Shown: positions 26,543 to 36,141, counted from the stretch's first letter. The stretch is 64,000 bases of DNA from an uncultured Sphingomonas sp. (GCA_913775795.1 CAJYLT010000060.1:1-64000), one strand, 5' to 3'. The notes: generated by a model from the letters alone, not told the origin. Translations and numbers: made by a program.

Positions 26543-27133
26543 TCAGCCGCGTTTTGGCTCGAGGATCAGGGTGCTGCCCTCGACCCGCCAACTGCCCAGC
26601 CGCGACAGGAAGTTCATGCCCACGACGCTCATGTCGCCGAAACTTGGCGAGATGACGACCGACAGGTCGCGCGTTTCGAGGCCGCCGATCGCGAATGTCT
26701 GGGCGACACCCCGACGCGCCTGAACCGGTCCGTTCGCCGTGGCGAGCATCACCGGAAAGTCCGCCTCGTCCGTGATCCCGGCGGCACGCGCCGCGTCCTC
26801 GGACAAGGCCGTGATCGTCGCGCCGCTGTCGATCAGCATCTGCTGGCGCGTGCCATTGATGCGAACGTCGGCATAGAAATGCCCGTCCGGCGACTGTCGG
26901 ATGCGAACCGTATCGCCCGAAACTTGCTGCCCGGTCAGCCCCGCGCGTTCGGCAAGCAGGATCAGGCGGTCGCGATTGGCGAACAGCACGAACAGCACGC
27001 CCGCGATCGCCGCCCAGCCGAGCAGATTGCGGACGACAACCGCTGCGGAAACACGACGGGCGCCCAGTGCGCTCAGCACGAGGACCAAGGCACCGACGCC
27101 CCAGAGCAGTTCGACCGACGTGTCGCCGTTCAT
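26543..27133 (-). CDS. Retropepsin-like aspartic protease, membrane-anchored (TIGR02281 type)
   Basis: A 196-residue protein with two N-terminal hydrophobic segments (about 8-25 and 33-50) followed by a periplasmic clan AA aspartic-protease domain. The active-site loop is MLIDSGATITALS, and the pattern HFYADVRINGTRQQ before it and VGMNFLSRLGSWRVEGSTLIL at the end match the proteobacterial single-domain retropepsin family. It should work as a dimer. The substrate is unknown. Its ATG overlaps the MBL-hydrolase stop (ATGA), placing it in the metG-tatD operon. Confidence 0.82.
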   Translation of the reverse strand: MNGDTSVELLWGVGALVLVLSALGARRVSAAVVVRNLLGWAAIAGVLFVLFANRDRLILLAERAGLTGQQVSGDTVRIRQSPDGHFYADVRINGTRQQMLIDSGATITALSEDAARAAGITDEADFPVMLATANGPVQARRGVAQTFAIGGLETRDLSVVISPSFGDMSVVGMNFLSRLGSWRVEGSTLILEPKRG

Positions 27134-27894
27134 GGCGCGAGCACCATACCGTCATAGCCGAGTTCGACGCCGGCCGGCAGCTCCGCATTGAGCGTCCGGT
27201 AATCCATCGAATTGTCCATATGGATCAGCACCGCGCGGCGCGGTCCGACACGCTCGATGTGGGAAAGCGCGAGCGGAAGGTGATTATGCGATGGATGCGG
27301 GTGACGGCGCAGCGCATCGAGAACCCAGACATCGCAACCTGAAAAGGCGCGCACCATCTGGTCGGTAATCTTATGAAAATCCGTAGAATAAACGATATTT
27401 TTATCATCCCGTGCGAAGCTTAACCCCGCACTGGTGATCTCGCCATGCGGCTGATCGACGACTTCGATCGCCACACCGTCGATCGTCATCCTGTCGGGCA
27501 GCGTGCTCAGCGTCGCGACGGGACGATAGCCGCCTCCGCCCTCGAACACATAAGCGAAGCGCGATGCCAGCACCGCGGCGGTTGCATGGCGCGCATAGCA
27601 TGGCACGGGGCGACCAAGCGCGTGGGCAAGCTGGCGCAGATCGTCGATGCCGTGGGTATGGTCCGCGTGATCGTGCGTCCAGATGACGGCATCCACCCGC
27701 CCGACGTTCGCAGCATTGAGCTGTTCCCGCATGTCCGGGCCGGTGTCGATCAGGATACGGACGTCGCCGCTCTCGACCAGCGCCGAGCAGCGCGTCCGCC
27801 GGTTGCGCGGCTCGGCGGGATCGCAGGCGCCCCAGTCGTTGCCGATCCGCGGCACGCCCGACGACGTGCCGCACCCCAGCAACGTCAGCTTCAC
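27130..27894 (-). CDS. MBL-fold metal-dependent hydrolase (PhnP-like)
   Basis: A 254-residue metallo-beta-lactamase-fold protein beginning MKLTLLGCGTSSGVPRIGNDWGAC, as in the PhnP/YcbX-like group of phosphodiesterases. The metal site is THDHADHTHG, with further ligands in STDFHKITD and HPSHNHLPL. It is cytoplasmic and probably a cyclic phosphodiesterase or nuclease. The GTG start overlaps the tatD stop (GTGA), and the ORF track's longer start lies inside tatD in another frame. The tatD-MBL pairing is common in alphaproteobacteria. Confidence 0.86.
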   Translation of the reverse strand: MKLTLLGCGTSSGVPRIGNDWGACDPAEPRNRRTRCSALVESGDVRILIDTGPDMREQLNAANVGRVDAVIWTHDHADHTHGIDDLRQLAHALGRPVPCYARHATAAVLASRFAYVFEGGGGYRPVATLSTLPDRMTIDGVAIEVVDQPHGEITSAGLSFARDDKNIVYSTDFHKITDQMVRAFSGCDVWVLDALRRHPHPSHNHLPLALSHIERVGPRRAVLIHMDNSMDYRTLNAELPAGVELGYDGMVLAP

Positions 27895-28670
27895 GCGCGC
27901 GTCTTTTGAAAGAGGGTGTGAAAGTTCGCGGCGGTCGCGGCGCCCAACGCCTCCGCCGTCGTCCCGCGAAGGTTCGCAAGAAAGGCGCAGGTATCGGCGA
28001 CGAACCCCGGCTCGCCCGGCTTGCCACGATGCGGAACGGGCGCGAGGAACGGCGCATCGGTTTCGATCAGCAGCCGCTCGATCGGCAGCCGCGCGGCAGT
28101 TTCCTGAAGGTTGCGGGCGCTCTTGAACGTCACGATGCCGGAGATCGAGATGTAGAAGCCATGGTCGATCATCCGGTCGGCGAACGGCCCGGTGCCGGTG
28201 AAACAGTGGATGACGCCGGGAAAAGGCCCCTTGCCCAACTCTTCCTCCAGCAGCGCCGCGGTGTCGTCCTCCGCGTCGCGGGTGTGCACGATGATCGGCA
28301 GGCCCGTCTCGCGCGCGGCGGCGCAGTGCGCGCGAAAGCTCGCCGCCTGCGCGCTGCGGTCGCTGTGGTCGTAGTAATAGTCGAGGCCGCATTCGCCGAG
28401 GCCGACGACGCGGGGGTGCGCCGCCGCCGCGACCAGCTTGGCCGCGTCGACGTCCGGATGCGCGTCCGCTTCATGGGGGTGGATGCCGACGCTGGCCCAG
28501 ACGTCGGGCTCGCGCTCGGCGACCGCAATGACGTCACCCCATTCGCGCTCGCGCGTCGAGATGTTGAGCATCGCGGTCACGCCGCGCGCGCGGGCCCGTT
28601 CGAGGACGCTCTGCTGTTCCTCGACCAAGCCCTTGTAATTCAGGTGACAATGACTGTCGGCCAGCGTCAT
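27891..28670 (-). CDS. tatD: TatD-family deoxyribonuclease
   Basis: A 259-residue TIM-barrel metal-dependent hydrolase of the TatD/YcfH type. The N-terminal DSHCHLN provides two metal ligands, GLGECGLDYYYDHSD the carboxylate and backbone ligand, and the C-terminal LIETDAPFLAPVPHRGKPGEPGF the catalytic aspartate region. Members are 3'-5' DNA exonucleases and may act in DNA or RNA quality control. It overlaps metG by 4 bp (ATGA), the usual metG-tatD arrangement. The closer YcfH name may be more apt than TatD itself. Confidence 0.9.
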   Translation of the reverse strand: MTLADSHCHLNYKGLVEEQQSVLERARARGVTAMLNISTREREWGDVIAVAEREPDVWASVGIHPHEADAHPDVDAAKLVAAAAHPRVVGLGECGLDYYYDHSDRSAQAASFRAHCAAARETGLPIIVHTRDAEDDTAALLEEELGKGPFPGVIHCFTGTGPFADRMIDHGFYISISGIVTFKSARNLQETAARLPIERLLIETDAPFLAPVPHRGKPGEPGFVADTCAFLANLRGTTAEALGAATAANFHTLFQKTRA

Positions 28671-30223
28671 GCCGCCGCTTCCTCCTCGGGCACGTCCAGA
28701 CGCGGGAAGATGGGGGTCGGGGGCGCGATGCGAAAGCCCTCCCCCGCCTTTCGCGCGTACCAGCCGTCATCGGCTAGCGCGGCATGATCGCGTTGCTCGG
28801 CCCCGAGCTGGTCGAGCATCGCGCCAGCGGCGGCGGGCACGACCGGCAGGATCGTGATCGCCAGCAGCCGGATCGCGCGGACCAGCGTGCCGAGCACCGC
28901 ATGCATCCGCTCGGGATCGGTCTTGCGCAGCGACCAGGGGGCCTGGACGTCGATATACTGGTTGCAGGCGAAGACGCCGCGCATCCATGCCTCTAGCGCG
29001 GGCGTGATCGACTGGTCAGCGAACAAACGGACGAACTCGGCATTGGCGTCGGCAACCGTCGCCAGCAGGGCTGCGTCCGCGCCGTCCCCGCGACCGGCCT
29101 CGGGCAGCACGCCGTCGAGGTTCTTGGCGATGAAGCTCAGCGTGCGCTGCGCCAGGTTGCCGAAGCTGTTGGACAGGTCGGCGTTCGCGCGCGTCGCGAT
29201 CGCGCGCGGGCTGTAGCTGCCGTCCTGCCCCCAACTGATATCGCGCAGCAGGAAGTAGCGCAGCGGATCGACGCCGAACGCATCGGCCAGCGCCAGCGGA
29301 TCGGCGACGTTGCCCAGCGACTTCGACATCTTCTCGCCCTTGTTGAGGACGAAGCCGTGGCCGAACACCTCGCGCGGCAGCGGCAGGTTCGCGGACATGA
29401 GGAAAGCCGGCCAGTAAACCGCGTGAAAGCGGACGATATCCTTGCCGATGACGTGCAGGTCGGCGGGCCAGTAGCGCCAGAGATCGCCCTGATCGGGATA
29501 GCCCGCGCCCGTAAGGTAATTGGTCAGCGCGTCGACCCAGACATACATGACGTGCCCCGGGCTGTCCGGCACGGGTACCCCCCAGTCGAAGCTGGTGCGG
29601 GACACCGACAGGTCCGTCAGTCCCCCCTCGACGAAGCGGAGCACTTCGTTGCGGCGGCTTTCCGGGCGAATGAAAACCGGATTGGCGGCGTAGAGGTCGA
29701 GCAGCGGCCGTTGATATTTCGACAGGCGGAAGAACCAGGTTTCCTCCGCGGTCCACTCGACGGGCGTGCCCTGCGGCGACAGGCGCTGGCCGCCCTCCCC
29801 GTCGGTCAATTCCTTCTCTTCGTAGAACGCCTCGTCCCGGACCGAGTACCAGCCTTCGTACCGATCGAGATAGAGATCGCCCGACGCCTTCATCGCCTCC
29901 CAGATCGACTGGCTGGCGCGGTAGTGATCTGCCTCGACCGTGCGGATGAAACGATCGTGGCTGATGTTAAGACGGTCCGCCATCTCGCTGAAATAGGCGG
30001 ACATCTCGTCCGCCAGTTCGCGCGCGGTGATGCCGCGGTCGCGGGCGGTCTGCGCCATCTTCAGCCCGTGCTCGTCGGTGCCGGTCTGGAAGCGGACGTC
30101 GCGGCCCGCCTGCCGCTGGAAACGCGCGATCGCGTCGGCGGCGATCATCTCGTACGCATGGCCGATATGCGGGCGGCCGTTGGGATAATGGATCGCGGTG
30201 GTGATGTAGAAGGGCTCGGACAT
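28667..30223 (-). CDS. metG: Methionyl-tRNA synthetase
   Basis: A 518-residue class I synthetase of the short type without the C-terminal tRNA-binding (EMAP-like) domain. It has the HIGH motif as HIGHAYEMIAADA and the KMSKS loop as GEKMSKSLGNVADP. YEGWYSVRDEAFYEEKEL in the connective peptide lacks the zinc-knuckle cysteines of E. coli MetRS, typical of this alphaproteobacterial form. The anticodon-binding helical domain follows (about 370-510). It is followed by tatD with a 4-bp overlap and lies 40 bp after holB. Confidence 0.95.
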   Translation of the reverse strand: MSEPFYITTAIHYPNGRPHIGHAYEMIAADAIARFQRQAGRDVRFQTGTDEHGLKMAQTARDRGITARELADEMSAYFSEMADRLNISHDRFIRTVEADHYRASQSIWEAMKASGDLYLDRYEGWYSVRDEAFYEEKELTDGEGGQRLSPQGTPVEWTAEETWFFRLSKYQRPLLDLYAANPVFIRPESRRNEVLRFVEGGLTDLSVSRTSFDWGVPVPDSPGHVMYVWVDALTNYLTGAGYPDQGDLWRYWPADLHVIGKDIVRFHAVYWPAFLMSANLPLPREVFGHGFVLNKGEKMSKSLGNVADPLALADAFGVDPLRYFLLRDISWGQDGSYSPRAIATRANADLSNSFGNLAQRTLSFIAKNLDGVLPEAGRGDGADAALLATVADANAEFVRLFADQSITPALEAWMRGVFACNQYIDVQAPWSLRKTDPERMHAVLGTLVRAIRLLAITILPVVPAAAGAMLDQLGAEQRDHAALADDGWYARKAGEGFRIAPPTPIFPRLDVPEEEAAA

Positions 30224-30263
30224 GGCCCCGCTCTAGGGCGCGTCCCGCGGTGCGGCAAGCGGA

Positions 30264-31241
30264 TCAGCGCGGGGCGAGACGCGCGACGATGCCGCCGAGT
30301 TCGAACACGGTCCCGGCGGCATCCTGAGTCAGGGCGACCGCGATCCCGCCCACCGATCGGGCCGCGTCATGCGCGTCGAGTGCGGTGCGCAGGCGTTCGC
30401 CGGACGCGAGGCGCGCCTGTTCGGCGATGAAGGCGGGCACCCGCTCGACGAACGCGGTGAACCGCTCGGTCGCGCCCTTGCCGGACAATCCCTTGGCGAG
30501 GCGTCCGCGCACGGCATTGTCACGATCCCCGGTCGTGGCGATCTCGGCCAGATCGCGCTCGATCGCCGCCATGTCGAGCCCGGCAAAGGCGAGTGCGCGG
30601 CCGGGCGAACCGGCCCCAGCGCGGACCAACGCGGTCACCTCCGCCTCCGGCAAGTCGGGCGCCTCGCTGCGAAGCACCCGCGCCACCTGATCGTCGGCCA
30701 GCGCCGAAAAGCGCAGCGAGCGGCAGCGCGAGCGGATCGTCGGCAGCAGCCGACCGGGCGAGTGGCTGACGAGGAGGAAGATCGTCCCCGCGGGCGGCTC
30801 CTCCAGGTTCTTGAGCAGCGCGTTGGCGCCGCTGCGTTCCAGATCGTCGATCGCGTCGATCAGGACGACGCGCCGCGGCGACAGGGCCGGCTTGGTCGCG
30901 AACATCGGTTGCAGCGTGCGAACCTGGTCGATGGTGATGCTGCGCTTCAGCCCGTCGTCGGGCTTGGCTGCATCCTTGGGCAGGCGCACGAGCTCGCGAT
31001 AATCGGGATGTGCGCCGCTCGCCAGCAACCGCGCGACGCGGTGGTCGGGCGATAGCGGCCCGCTGGGCGGCACCGCGGGATCGAGCGCGCGGGCGAGTAG
31101 CAGCGCCGCGGCTTCCCGCGCGAACCGGCCCTTCCCCACACCCTCCGGGCCGGCGATCAGCCAGGCATGGTGGATCGCCTCGCCCCCAATCGCCGCGGCA
31201 AAGGCCGCGCGCGGCGCGTCGTTGCCGATGAGCGGTGTCAT
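30264..31241 (-). CDS. holB: DNA polymerase III delta-prime subunit
   Basis: A 325-residue AAA+ clamp-loader subunit. It shows a Walker A-like GPEGVGKGRFA, the sensor and SRC region with the clamp-loader motif IRSRCRSLRF, and LLKNLEEPPAGTIFLLVSH. The four zinc-binding cysteines usual in E. coli delta-prime are not present, as in many alphaproteobacteria. It works with DnaX and HolA to load the beta clamp. Its ATG overlaps the tmk stop (ATGA), the conserved tmk-holB pair, and it is 40 bp from metG. Confidence 0.92.
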   Translation of the reverse strand: MTPLIGNDAPRAAFAAAIGGEAIHHAWLIAGPEGVGKGRFAREAAALLLARALDPAVPPSGPLSPDHRVARLLASGAHPDYRELVRLPKDAAKPDDGLKRSITIDQVRTLQPMFATKPALSPRRVVLIDAIDDLERSGANALLKNLEEPPAGTIFLLVSHSPGRLLPTIRSRCRSLRFSALADDQVARVLRSEAPDLPEAEVTALVRAGAGSPGRALAFAGLDMAAIERDLAEIATTGDRDNAVRGRLAKGLSGKGATERFTAFVERVPAFIAEQARLASGERLRTALDAHDAARSVGGIAVALTQDAAGTVFELGGIVARLAPR

Positions 31242-31864
31242 GGCAGCAGGTCGGCAAGCGCCTCGATCAGCGCCGCCGTCACCTGATCCGGCGCGGCGGC
31301 GGCGTCGATGCGGCAGACCCGATCGGGCTCGGCGGCGGCGATGCGCGCGAACCCCTCGGCCACCGCGGCGTGAAAGCCGGTGCCGCGGGTTTCAAACCGG
31401 TCACTGGCCGCCCCGCCCCGTCCCGCCGCGCGCGCCGCGCCCTCCTCGGGCGGCAATTCGAGCAGGAACGTGCGGTCGGGCATCAGCCCGCGCGACCCGA
31501 AGCCGTGGAGCGCGAGGATCGCGGCATCGTCGATCCCCTGTGCCCCCTGATAGGCGCGGGTCGAATCGACATAGCGGTCGCAGATCACCCAATGCCCCGC
31601 GCCGATCGCCGGCCGGATGCGCTTCTCGACATGATCGGCACGCGCGGCGGCGAACAGCAATGTCTCGGCATGCGGGCTCCAGCGGCCGACATCGCCCTGC
31701 ATCAGCAGCTCGCGGATCGCCTCCGCCCCGTCGCTGCCGCCGGGTTCGCGGGTGACGAGGACGTGGAGACCGCGTGCCTCGAGCGCGGCGGCGAGGGCGC
31801 GGGCCTGTGTCGACTTGCCCGCACCCTCCCCGCCCTCGAGCGTGATGAACCGCCCTGGGCTCAA
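31238..31864 (-). CDS. tmk: Thymidylate kinase
   Basis: A 208-residue dTMP kinase making dTDP. The P-loop is LEGGEGAGKSTQARAL, followed by the DR[YHF] region VICDRYVDSTRAYQGAQG and the LID region EEGAARAAGRG. Its length is normal. It overlaps holB at one end by 4 bp and the D,D-carboxypeptidase at the other by 4 bp, so dac-tmk-holB-metG-tatD reads as one operon on the minus strand. Confidence 0.94.
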   Translation of the reverse strand: MSPGRFITLEGGEGAGKSTQARALAAALEARGLHVLVTREPGGSDGAEAIRELLMQGDVGRWSPHAETLLFAAARADHVEKRIRPAIGAGHWVICDRYVDSTRAYQGAQGIDDAAILALHGFGSRGLMPDRTFLLELPPEEGAARAAGRGGAASDRFETRGTGFHAAVAEGFARIAAAEPDRVCRIDAAAAPDQVTAALIEALADLLP

Positions 31865-33027
31865 GCGCCGAACAGCCCCATCAACCCGGCCCAGACACGG
31901 CCGAAGAAGCCGGCTTCCTCGACCGCGCTTTCGGCAACAAGCGGCAGGCGCTGCTCGCCGAGGTCAGCGCTGGTGATGACGAGGTCGGCGATATGCTGGC
32001 CCTGCTTGATCGGCGCCTTGACCGGCCCCTGATAGACGACCTTCGCGGTCATCGCCGCGTTGCTGCCCGCGGGCACGGTGACGTTGAGGTCGCGAGGTGC
32101 GACGAGGCCGACGGTCGCGGCATTGCCGAGCTGGACGTCCGCGGTCTCGACGCGCTTGCCTTGCTTGACCACGGGCTTCGCCTTCCACGCGTTGAAGCCC
32201 CACTGCATGAAGCGCACCGATTCACTGATGCGCTGGTTGAAGCTGTTAAGGCCCGCGACGACCATCACCAGGCGGCGGCCATTCTGTTCGGCGGAGCCCG
32301 TGAAGCCGTAACCCGCCTCTTCGGTATGGCCGGTCTTCAGCCCGTCGGCACCGGCGACGCGGCCGAGCAGCGGATCGCGGTTCGCCTGAGTTATGGCGTT
32401 GCCGCCCATCGTCTGGCCCCAGGTGAAGTCCTGTCGGCTGTAGAACTTCTTGTAGAGGTCCGGGTAGTTCTGGATCGTCGCCTTGGCGAGATGGGCTAGG
32501 TCGCGCGCGGTGACCATCGTGCGCCCCTCGTCGGGCCAGCCGTTCGACGTGCCGAACTGGCTGTTCGACAGGCCGATCGCCTTGGCACGCTGGTTCATCA
32601 GGTTGACGAACGCCTCCTCGGTGCCGGCGACGCCCTCCGCCAGCACGACGCAGGCGTCGTTACCCGACAGCACGACGACGCCGTAAAGGAGGTTCTCGAC
32701 GGTCACCTGCTCGTTCGGCGACAGGAACATCGTCGAGCCCGCCTTCGGCCCGTGCCACTTGGCCCAGGTTTCGGGGCGGACGGTCAGCTTCTGGTCTAGC
32801 TTCACCTCGCCGCGCTTGATCATGTCGAAGAGGACATAGACCGTCATCATCTTCGCCATCGACGCGGGCGGCATCCGGCGGTCGGCGTCCTTGGCATAGA
32901 GCACCGCGCCGGAGGACAGATCCTCCAGATAGGCGACGGGCGCCGGCGTGTCGAACGGCGGGCGCTGCGCCGCGGCGGGGGCAGCGGCGAGGAGGACGAG
33001 CGGCGAAAGGGCAAGCAGGCGGTTCAT
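31861..33027 (-). CDS. dacC: D-alanyl-D-alanine carboxypeptidase (PBP5/6 family)
   Basis: A 388-residue S11 peptidase with a cleaved signal peptide (MNRLLALSPLVLLAAAPAAA). The active-site motifs are SMAK (serine nucleophile), SGN in VVLSGNDACV, and KTG in GADGLKTGHTEE. A beta-rich C-terminal domain follows, and the last residues (GFFGRVWAGLMGLFGA) form the amphipathic membrane anchor typical of PBP5. It removes terminal D-Ala from peptidoglycan stem peptides. I chose the ATG 11 codons into the ORF as the signal-peptide start. It follows the RlpA-like gene by 32 bp and overlaps tmk by 4 bp. Confidence 0.92.
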   Translation of the reverse strand: MNRLLALSPLVLLAAAPAAAQRPPFDTPAPVAYLEDLSSGAVLYAKDADRRMPPASMAKMMTVYVLFDMIKRGEVKLDQKLTVRPETWAKWHGPKAGSTMFLSPNEQVTVENLLYGVVVLSGNDACVVLAEGVAGTEEAFVNLMNQRAKAIGLSNSQFGTSNGWPDEGRTMVTARDLAHLAKATIQNYPDLYKKFYSRQDFTWGQTMGGNAITQANRDPLLGRVAGADGLKTGHTEEAGYGFTGSAEQNGRRLVMVVAGLNSFNQRISESVRFMQWGFNAWKAKPVVKQGKRVETADVQLGNAATVGLVAPRDLNVTVPAGSNAAMTAKVVYQGPVKAPIKQGQHIADLVITSADLGEQRLPLVAESAVEEAGFFGRVWAGLMGLFGA

Positions 33028-33059
33028 CGGTGGAAATTTACCCGGTGGCTTGAGGAACA

Positions 33060-33887
33060 TCAGGGGATACGGACGAGCGCGGCACCGGCCTGACCGCGGC
33101 GTGCGGCGGCGGCGCGGGCGGCCTCGGCGGCGGCGCGATCGGCGAAGGGGCCGAGTTGGACGCGATAGAGATTGCCCGCTGCGCTGACTCGGCCGCCGAG
33201 TTGGGCGGCGAGCGCGCGGGCATTGGCCTCGCTCGACAGCGCGGCGACCTGGACGCCCCAGCCGGTTGTCGGGGTCGGCTTGGGCCTCGCGGCGGCGGCT
33301 GGTTTTGGTGTGGGAGCGGATGCCGGTGCGCGTTCGGGCAGCATCTTGGGCTCGGGCTTCGGCCTCGCGACTTGGGGCTTCGGCGCGGGGGGCCTGGCGA
33401 CGGGTGGCGCTGGTCGCGACGCGCTCGCGGCCCTGAGCGCGGGCAGTTCCTTGCGCAGCCCAACGAGCAGGACCGGCGGTGCGTCGAGCCGCGCCGTGGC
33501 AGGCTGCCCGTTGCGCAGGGCGGCGACGTCCGGCGGCGACGGCCGCGCGCCGCGGACCCGCACCGGCGCGCCCGCGTCGACGCCCAGTTGGCTCAGCGCA
33601 TCCGCCGACAGTGCGATGGGCTGACCGGCGCGCGCGGGCGTGGCATCCTTGACCATCAGCAGCACCGTCCGGCCGGTGTCGAGCGACGTCACTTCGACGA
33701 AGCTGCCGATCGGCAAGGTCGCATGCGCCGCGCCGGTCGCGATCTCGGCCGCGCCGGCATAGCCGACGGCATCGTACCGCTCGCCCTCGTTCGAGGCGGC
33801 GCTCGGCCCCGCGCCCGGCGGGGGCGCGTCCTGCCCTGGTACGGCGCCCGCGAGAATCAGTGCGAGAAGATCAACTGGCGACGGCAT
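33060..33887 (-). CDS. RlpA-like protein with SPOR domain
   Basis: A 275-residue protein with a short hydrophobic N-terminus, a double-psi beta-barrel region (about 35-115, with YDAVGYAGAAEIATG and IGSFVEVTSLDTGRTV), a long alanine/proline/lysine-rich linker (about 155-205) and a C-terminal SPOR domain (about 205-275, GWGVQVAALSSEANARALA). SPOR domains bind glycan strands lacking stem peptides at division sites. Some RlpA proteins cleave those strands; catalysis here is unproven. The gene starts inside the mltB 3' end (17-bp overlap). Confidence 0.8.
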   Translation of the reverse strand: MPSPVDLLALILAGAVPGQDAPPPGAGPSAASNEGERYDAVGYAGAAEIATGAAHATLPIGSFVEVTSLDTGRTVLLMVKDATPARAGQPIALSADALSQLGVDAGAPVRVRGARPSPPDVAALRNGQPATARLDAPPVLLVGLRKELPALRAASASRPAPPVARPPAPKPQVARPKPEPKMLPERAPASAPTPKPAAAARPKPTPTTGWGVQVAALSSEANARALAAQLGGRVSAAGNLYRVQLGPFADRAAAEAARAAAARRGQAGAALVRIP

Positions 33888-34902
33888 CGGCGAGCAGTCC
33901 TACCGAAAGCGCGTAGAAATTGGAGCAGTTGTAATCGAGGATGACGCGGTAGTTGCCCGTCAGCAGATACGCCGTCTGGCCCGGGCCGTCGGGCTCGATC
34001 AGCGTCGCCTGCACCTCGTCGGCGGGCCAGCGGCCACGCTGCGGCACCATGCCCATCGCGCGCCATTCGCGCATCGTCCGCCACTCGCTGTGCCGCTCGA
34101 ACACGCGCGGGCATCGCGGCGACAGCGTGCGCGTCGTCATCCCTGCCCGGTCGAAACCGGCGGGCACGTTGACCGCGACCCCCCATGGCTGTCCCGCCCG
34201 CCACCCGGCGTTGACGAAGTAGTTGCCGATCGAGGCCAGTGCATCGGCCTCGTTCGTCCAGATGTCCGCCTTCCCGTCGCCATCACCGTCGCGGGCGAGG
34301 CGCAGATAGATCGACGGCAGGAACTGCGGGTAGCCCATCGCGCCGGCCCAACTGCCCTTCAGCCGCTCCCGCGGCACGCCGCGGTCGAGGATCTTGAGCA
34401 GTGCGATGAACTCACCCTCGAACAGCGCGCGGCGACGCCCCTCATAGGCGAGCGTCGCGAGCGAGCGGGCAAGGTCGAAGTCGCCGGTATAGGCCCCGTA
34501 ATTGGTCTCGTGCCCCCAGATCGCGACCATGATCGACTCGGGGACGCCCGTCTCGGCTTCGATCCGCGACAGCTTCGAGCGATTGGCGGCATAGGCACGC
34601 TGTCCGCGGCCGATGCGCGCCGCATCGACGTGACGGGCGCGATAGGGCGCGAAGTTGAGCACCGCGCTCGGCGGGCCGCTGACGCCGCCAGGCTGGGCGC
34701 GATCGAGTTCGACCACCCGCGGATTGACCGTCAGCGTCGGCAGTACCGCATCCAGCGTCCGTGCGCTCACCCCGTCCGCCAGCGCGCGGCCGCGCACCTG
34801 CGACAGATAGGCCTGGAAGCCCGCATCGTCCTGTGCCGCCGCGCCGCCGGCCGTGCCGACCGCGACCGCGGCGCCCAGGAGCGCCGCTTTCCACCTACGC
34901 AT
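33871..34902 (-). CDS. mltB: Lytic murein transglycosylase MltB-like
   Basis: A 343-residue periplasmic lytic transglycosylase with signal peptide MRRWKAALLGAAVAVGTAGG. The catalytic glutamate is in IWGHETNYGAYTG, and the calcium-binding EF-hand-like loop RDGDGDGKADIW is the one known from MltB. The C-terminal region (YLLTGNYRVILDYNCSNFYALSVG) is typical of this family. It cleaves glycan strands, forming 1,6-anhydro ends. The ORF track starts 51 codons earlier, across the region next to the tRNA; an ATG six codons upstream (MLGLGD) is an alternative. Together with the RlpA and DacC genes it forms a wall-remodelling group. Confidence 0.9.
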   Translation of the reverse strand: MRRWKAALLGAAVAVGTAGGAAAQDDAGFQAYLSQVRGRALADGVSARTLDAVLPTLTVNPRVVELDRAQPGGVSGPPSAVLNFAPYRARHVDAARIGRGQRAYAANRSKLSRIEAETGVPESIMVAIWGHETNYGAYTGDFDLARSLATLAYEGRRRALFEGEFIALLKILDRGVPRERLKGSWAGAMGYPQFLPSIYLRLARDGDGDGKADIWTNEADALASIGNYFVNAGWRAGQPWGVAVNVPAGFDRAGMTTRTLSPRCPRVFERHSEWRTMREWRAMGMVPQRGRWPADEVQATLIEPDGPGQTAYLLTGNYRVILDYNCSNFYALSVGLLADAVAS

Positions 34903-35014
34903 ATCACCCAACCCCAGCATGCGCCCGATGTGCCACAGTCGCGCCCGCGCCAGAACCCCCTTATCGCCGCCCCTTGCACAAATGCGCCGCAGGGCGCTAA
35001 CGCCCCGGCGACGC

Positions 35015-35104
<90 letters not shown>

Positions 35105-35118
35105 CCGGCCCCCGGCGA

Positions 35119-36141
35119 TCAGGCGACCTTGACGACGAGCTTGCCGAAATTGCGGCCGCGCAGCAGATCGATGAACGCGGTCGGCGCGTTCTCCAGCCCC
35201 TCGACCACGTCCTCCTTGTACTTGAGCCTGCCCTCGGCGATCCACTGCGCGGCTTCGCGGTAGAAGTCGCGGCGCTGGTCGGCGAACTCGATCTGGATGA
35301 AGCCGCGGATCGTCAGGCTCTTGGTCAGGATATCGCGCATCGTGCCGGGCAGGCGGTCGCGGCCGGTATTGGCGCCCGCTTTCTCGTTGTAATGTGCGAT
35401 CAGGCCGCAGACGGGCACGCGGGCATAGGGGTTGAGGAGCGGGAACACCGCTTCCCAGACGGCGCCGCCGACATTTTCGAAATAGACGTCGATGCCGTCC
35501 GGGCATGCCGCCTTGAGCTGCTCGACGAAGTCGGGCGCGCGGTGGTCGACGACGGCGTCGAAATTCAGTTCGTCGCGGACGAACGCGCATTTCTCCGGTC
35601 CGCCGGCGATCCCGACCGCCCGCGCGCCCTTGATCTTCGCGATCTGTCCGACGGCCGAGCCGACCGCACCGCTGGCCGCGGCCACGACGACGGTCTCGCC
35701 GGGCTTGGGCTTGCCGATCGTCAGCAGGCCGGCATAGGCGGTGAAGCCCGGCATCCCGAGCACGCCGAGCGCGGTGCTGACCGGCGCCGCCGCGGGATCG
35801 AGCTTGCGCAGCCCCGTGCCGTCCGACAGCGCGTAGCTCTGCCAGCCCGAGTGCGAGAGCACGACGTCGCCCTCGGCGTAATCGGGGTGGCGCGAGGTGA
35901 CGACGCGGGCGACGGTGCCGCCCTCCATCACCGCGCCGATCTTGACCGGCGCGGCATAGGATTTCGCCGCGCTCATGCGTCCGCGCATATAGGGGTCGAG
36001 CGAGAGATACAGGATTTCGAGCAACACCTGTCCGTCAGCCGGCTCTGGCACCTCGGCGGTGTCGATCGTGAAATCAGCGGGCGTGGGCTCGCCATCGGGG
36101 CGGGCAGCGAGAAGGATGCGGCGGTTGGTGCGGGCGGTCAT
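35119..36141 (-). CDS. NADP-dependent MDR oxidoreductase (CurA/LTB4 12-HD type)
   Basis: A 340-residue zinc-independent medium-chain dehydrogenase/reductase. The N-terminal domain has LYLSLDPYMRGRM, characteristic of the alkenal/one oxidoreductase (CurA, leukotriene B4 dehydrogenase) group. The nucleotide-binding motif is AASGAVGSAVGQIAKIKGARAVGIAGG, and VYFENVGGAVWEAV follows. It probably reduces alpha,beta-unsaturated carbonyls with NADPH. The ORF track's extra 81 codons upstream are a shadow; I chose MTARTNRRILLAARPDGEP. It ends 15 bp from the tRNA on the opposite strand. Confidence 0.9.
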   Translation of the reverse strand: MTARTNRRILLAARPDGEPTPADFTIDTAEVPEPADGQVLLEILYLSLDPYMRGRMSAAKSYAAPVKIGAVMEGGTVARVVTSRHPDYAEGDVVLSHSGWQSYALSDGTGLRKLDPAAAPVSTALGVLGMPGFTAYAGLLTIGKPKPGETVVVAAASGAVGSAVGQIAKIKGARAVGIAGGPEKCAFVRDELNFDAVVDHRAPDFVEQLKAACPDGIDVYFENVGGAVWEAVFPLLNPYARVPVCGLIAHYNEKAGANTGRDRLPGTMRDILTKSLTIRGFIQIEFADQRRDFYREAAQWIAEGRLKYKEDVVEGLENAPTAFIDLLRGRNFGKLVVKVA